Origin: Tolypocladium sp. Sup5 PDA-1
Lineage: Eukaryota; Ascomycota; Sordariomycetes; Hypocreales; Ophiocordycipitaceae
Direction of reading: 5' to 3'
Length of the DNA stretch: 64,000 nt
Assembly (NCBI GenBank): GCA_000750105.3
Contig: JPHH03000016.1
Coordinates: 248,001-312,000, forward strand
Shown here: positions 63,301 through 64,000 of the stretch, piece by piece
How the letters are laid out: every line of letters starts with the position of its first letter
How positions within the stretch are numbered: the stretch's first letter is position 1
Position numbers and translations under genes: made by a program
Notes under the pieces: model-generated
Database searches by the model: none
Told to the model about the DNA's origin: nothing
What the model saw: the letters and a program-made list of their open reading frames with translations, nothing else

Positions 63301-63623
63301 CCCCAGGGAAAGCATCCCCAATCAACCCCATTGACATGATGGGCAAGCCAGTGACGGGCAACTTTGCGAGCCCAACGGGGTTCGTCAACTACGATGCCTT
63401 GGCGGAGGAGGAAGGCTACAAGCCGTCGCCTCCGTATACGAGCGCCGCGAGAGAGGAGGGACATAAAGGCGAAGGATTGCGCAAGGGAAAGAAGAAGAGG
63501 AGCCTCGGGCGCAAGGTCGTTGTGGGAACTGTTTGGGTGGCTGGGATCGCGTACTCTGTGGGCGTTCTCGGAGAGTACTTTGCCACGGGCGGCAAGGACG
63601 GATTGGGTCCGAAGAGACTCTAA
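60375..63623 (+). CDS. Tandem-repeat protein with C-terminal membrane segment, probably mitochondrial
   Basis: Single exon, 1,082 aa; function unknown. The N-terminus is rich in Arg, Ser, Ala and Thr and poor in acidic residues (first ~50), suggesting a mitochondrial targeting sequence. Residues ~240-625 hold 13 copies of a Y-x-D-L-x-x-Y motif, most followed by a module like KPVxWNEPDGLRKLTPEELSK, with spacing of about 30 residues. A Ser/Thr-rich low-complexity region follows, then a more conserved part near residues 890-965 (SYKILAYDPSTQSISVAE, FLPHFTALQTQGYEIVSGSGDVLVFRKV), and a basic stretch (GKKKRSLGRK) before one predicted membrane helix (VVVGTVWVAGIAYSVGVLGEYF) close to the C-terminus. 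The repeats are highly charged and probably extended or helical. I believe orthologues are widespread in filamentous ascomycetes, but I know of no assigned role. Confidence 0.8.
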   Translation: MLTTASTPSPRARLLVVAQRSSRQSVIALTGVSLLRSRHHLQSRGFRFGPWSCHADPDQHREARRRHRVLRYRYMESLNRKLSWENSPRDDGAKAATKSAMGRFSQTRRSPAGGKYVNVDDVKSWSDDLSGLRPGRNIEDVEREAIDHLFSTRRASGKPSDPWTPLQNIRKYLETRRSHTEVTPESVLHATTTAGGQDGGFIDPITNRRTTTPSSGDSARASATRKPKNVDNDTSKTSEVRKEPKQYEDLSKYSSTTLDNPNAPRKPTAEEKSKEYKDLGKYKPVQWNEPGGLRKTTPEDDSKSYKDLDKYSSVKIDDPNAQQPLSPEERSKIYNDLDKYKPVSWREPDGLREQTPEERSKNYDDLDRYGAVRWNEPDGLRKLTPEELSKNYDDLNKYGPVAWNEPDGLRKLTPEEESKQYKDLGAYKEGFVANDAVLQAHEEKQQDPTQKAEPIPTKVEVPSEDPTKQYDDLDKYGPVRWNEPDGLRRLTPEELSKNYEDLPKYRQYDNSGPATPRVHPEEASKQYEDLRKYDSFPNAGPTTERIHPELASKQYKDLSKYPVAGYEEPEKTRHIHPEELTKNYGDLDKYKPRRFDSPSRTYPMHPEEATKFYKDLTGYKPVMHNEPDGRRAVTPDPVSNGLEGYDARVKARGGLAASSTTHHGRPNGTGSDSFDDAGQNDPLNSRTAGEIRAAVLRKARDSSQKAKLQRAKSEHELNWDATSKDAQDTISQLKRKTGQRLTGNYTQDFPEEFATSWNTSNSPSKTTLYPKNLSEEGQVGVAEFNAQSSGEDAELSSMDESFPSEETKLEPSLNRRSERRLSRGAMSHLEKKQAEADPYSKAPQGLQTSYTEECGGRATWPTLVKHYKSKTPKGSEAESMAQAELGQQPASYKILAYDPSTQSISVAETTSAVHETASPASPAAVLLRLSNPSKFLPHFTALQTQGYEIVSGSGDVLVFRKVRPESPDATSTTGVAPGKASPINPIDMMGKPVTGNFASPTGFVNYDALAEEEGYKPSPPYTSAAREEGHKGEGLRKGKKKRSLGRKVVVGTVWVAGIAYSVGVLGEYFATGGKDGLGPKRL

Positions 63624-64000
63624 GCCCGACCAAGGACCTTGAGGCAGTAGGTTTCTTGATGGTCTGAGCGGAGTCGCATCATGACGGATGACATGCTTTA
63701 ACCACGGATGTTTGAATACCCCCTGGAGAGGAGACGGAGCAGGGCTGACTCCGGTCAGAAGCTTGCAGGGACACTCGACTCAGTTCGGTCAGTTGTATGG
63801 CGTCTTTGCAGAAGTCACCCCTCATTCCCTTTTTACTGTATTGGCGTCTGGGGCGTTGGGTGTCAGGATGTATGTAGGTAGGCAAGTTACAAGGAGCGCG
63901 AATCAAGCAATGATTTTATCAAACGCGGCCCTTTTAGTGACTCTCGACGCGATGTCCATTCTTAGTACACGTCCATGTTGATACGTGTTTTCACCCTCGT
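63624..64000. other. 3' flank of the repeat-protein gene
   Basis: 377 bp to the window end. No gene recognised; presumed 3' UTR and start of the next intergenic region. Confidence 0.5.

Noticed and set aside
63688..63981. 97-codon plus frame at the window end
   Set aside because: Lies in the 3' flank of the repeat-protein gene, no motif, ordinary chance frame.
1..64000. tRNA, rRNA or CRISPR arrays
   Set aside because: No T-loop/acceptor pairing, rRNA core sequence or regularly spaced repeat array was seen on reading; a tRNA or CRISPR scan was not run.

Overview
The window is from a filamentous ascomycete, most likely a sordariomycete of the Hypocreales. I infer this from short GT-AG introns of about 50-110 bp with CTRAY-like branch sites, fungal-only families (SYP1-type F-BAR protein, fungal Zn2Cys6 regulator, SRPK-like kinases), and a very large peptide synthetase of the peptaibol type. 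No tRNA, rRNA or CRISPR array was seen.

Layout. Bases 1-8468 are housekeeping: a SYP1-like endocytic F-BAR gene (minus, cut by the window edge), a CDK-activating-kinase-like gene (plus, with a putative 7-nt microexon), and the ribosome quality-control ubiquitin ligase LTN1/listerin (minus, four exons). Bases 8944-11616 are a complete Mutator-like DNA transposon with an intact transposase, ~93-bp terminal inverted repeats and a perfect 9-bp target duplication. A decayed FHA-like relic follows it. A short-chain dehydrogenase gene (12571-13729) comes next.

The centrepiece is one intronless gene, 14636-52783, encoding a 12,715-residue non-ribosomal peptide synthetase: truncated A fragment-T-(C-A-T)x11-R. 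There are no E, methyltransferase or TE domains. It should build a linear peptide released reductively as an aldehyde or alcohol. Specificity codes read by eye suggest Aib (or isovaline) at positions 1, 4, 7 and 8 and Gln at 5 and 9. Module 6 has an adenylation domain with several core residues destroyed, so the product may be a 10-mer (skipping) or carry a residue supplied in trans.

Downstream of the synthetase are an SRPK-like kinase (minus, seven exons in my model) and two head-to-head broken genes: the C-terminal part of a fungal transcription factor and a major-facilitator transporter. These may be the lost local regulator and exporter of the cluster. A single-exon barstar-family gene, unusual in a fungus, follows. 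A 1,082-residue protein with 13 copies of a Y-x-D-L-x-x-Y repeat, probably mitochondrial, ends the window.

Exon boundaries were set by hand from frame, splice signals and protein continuity. Family names rest on motif recognition, not database searches.
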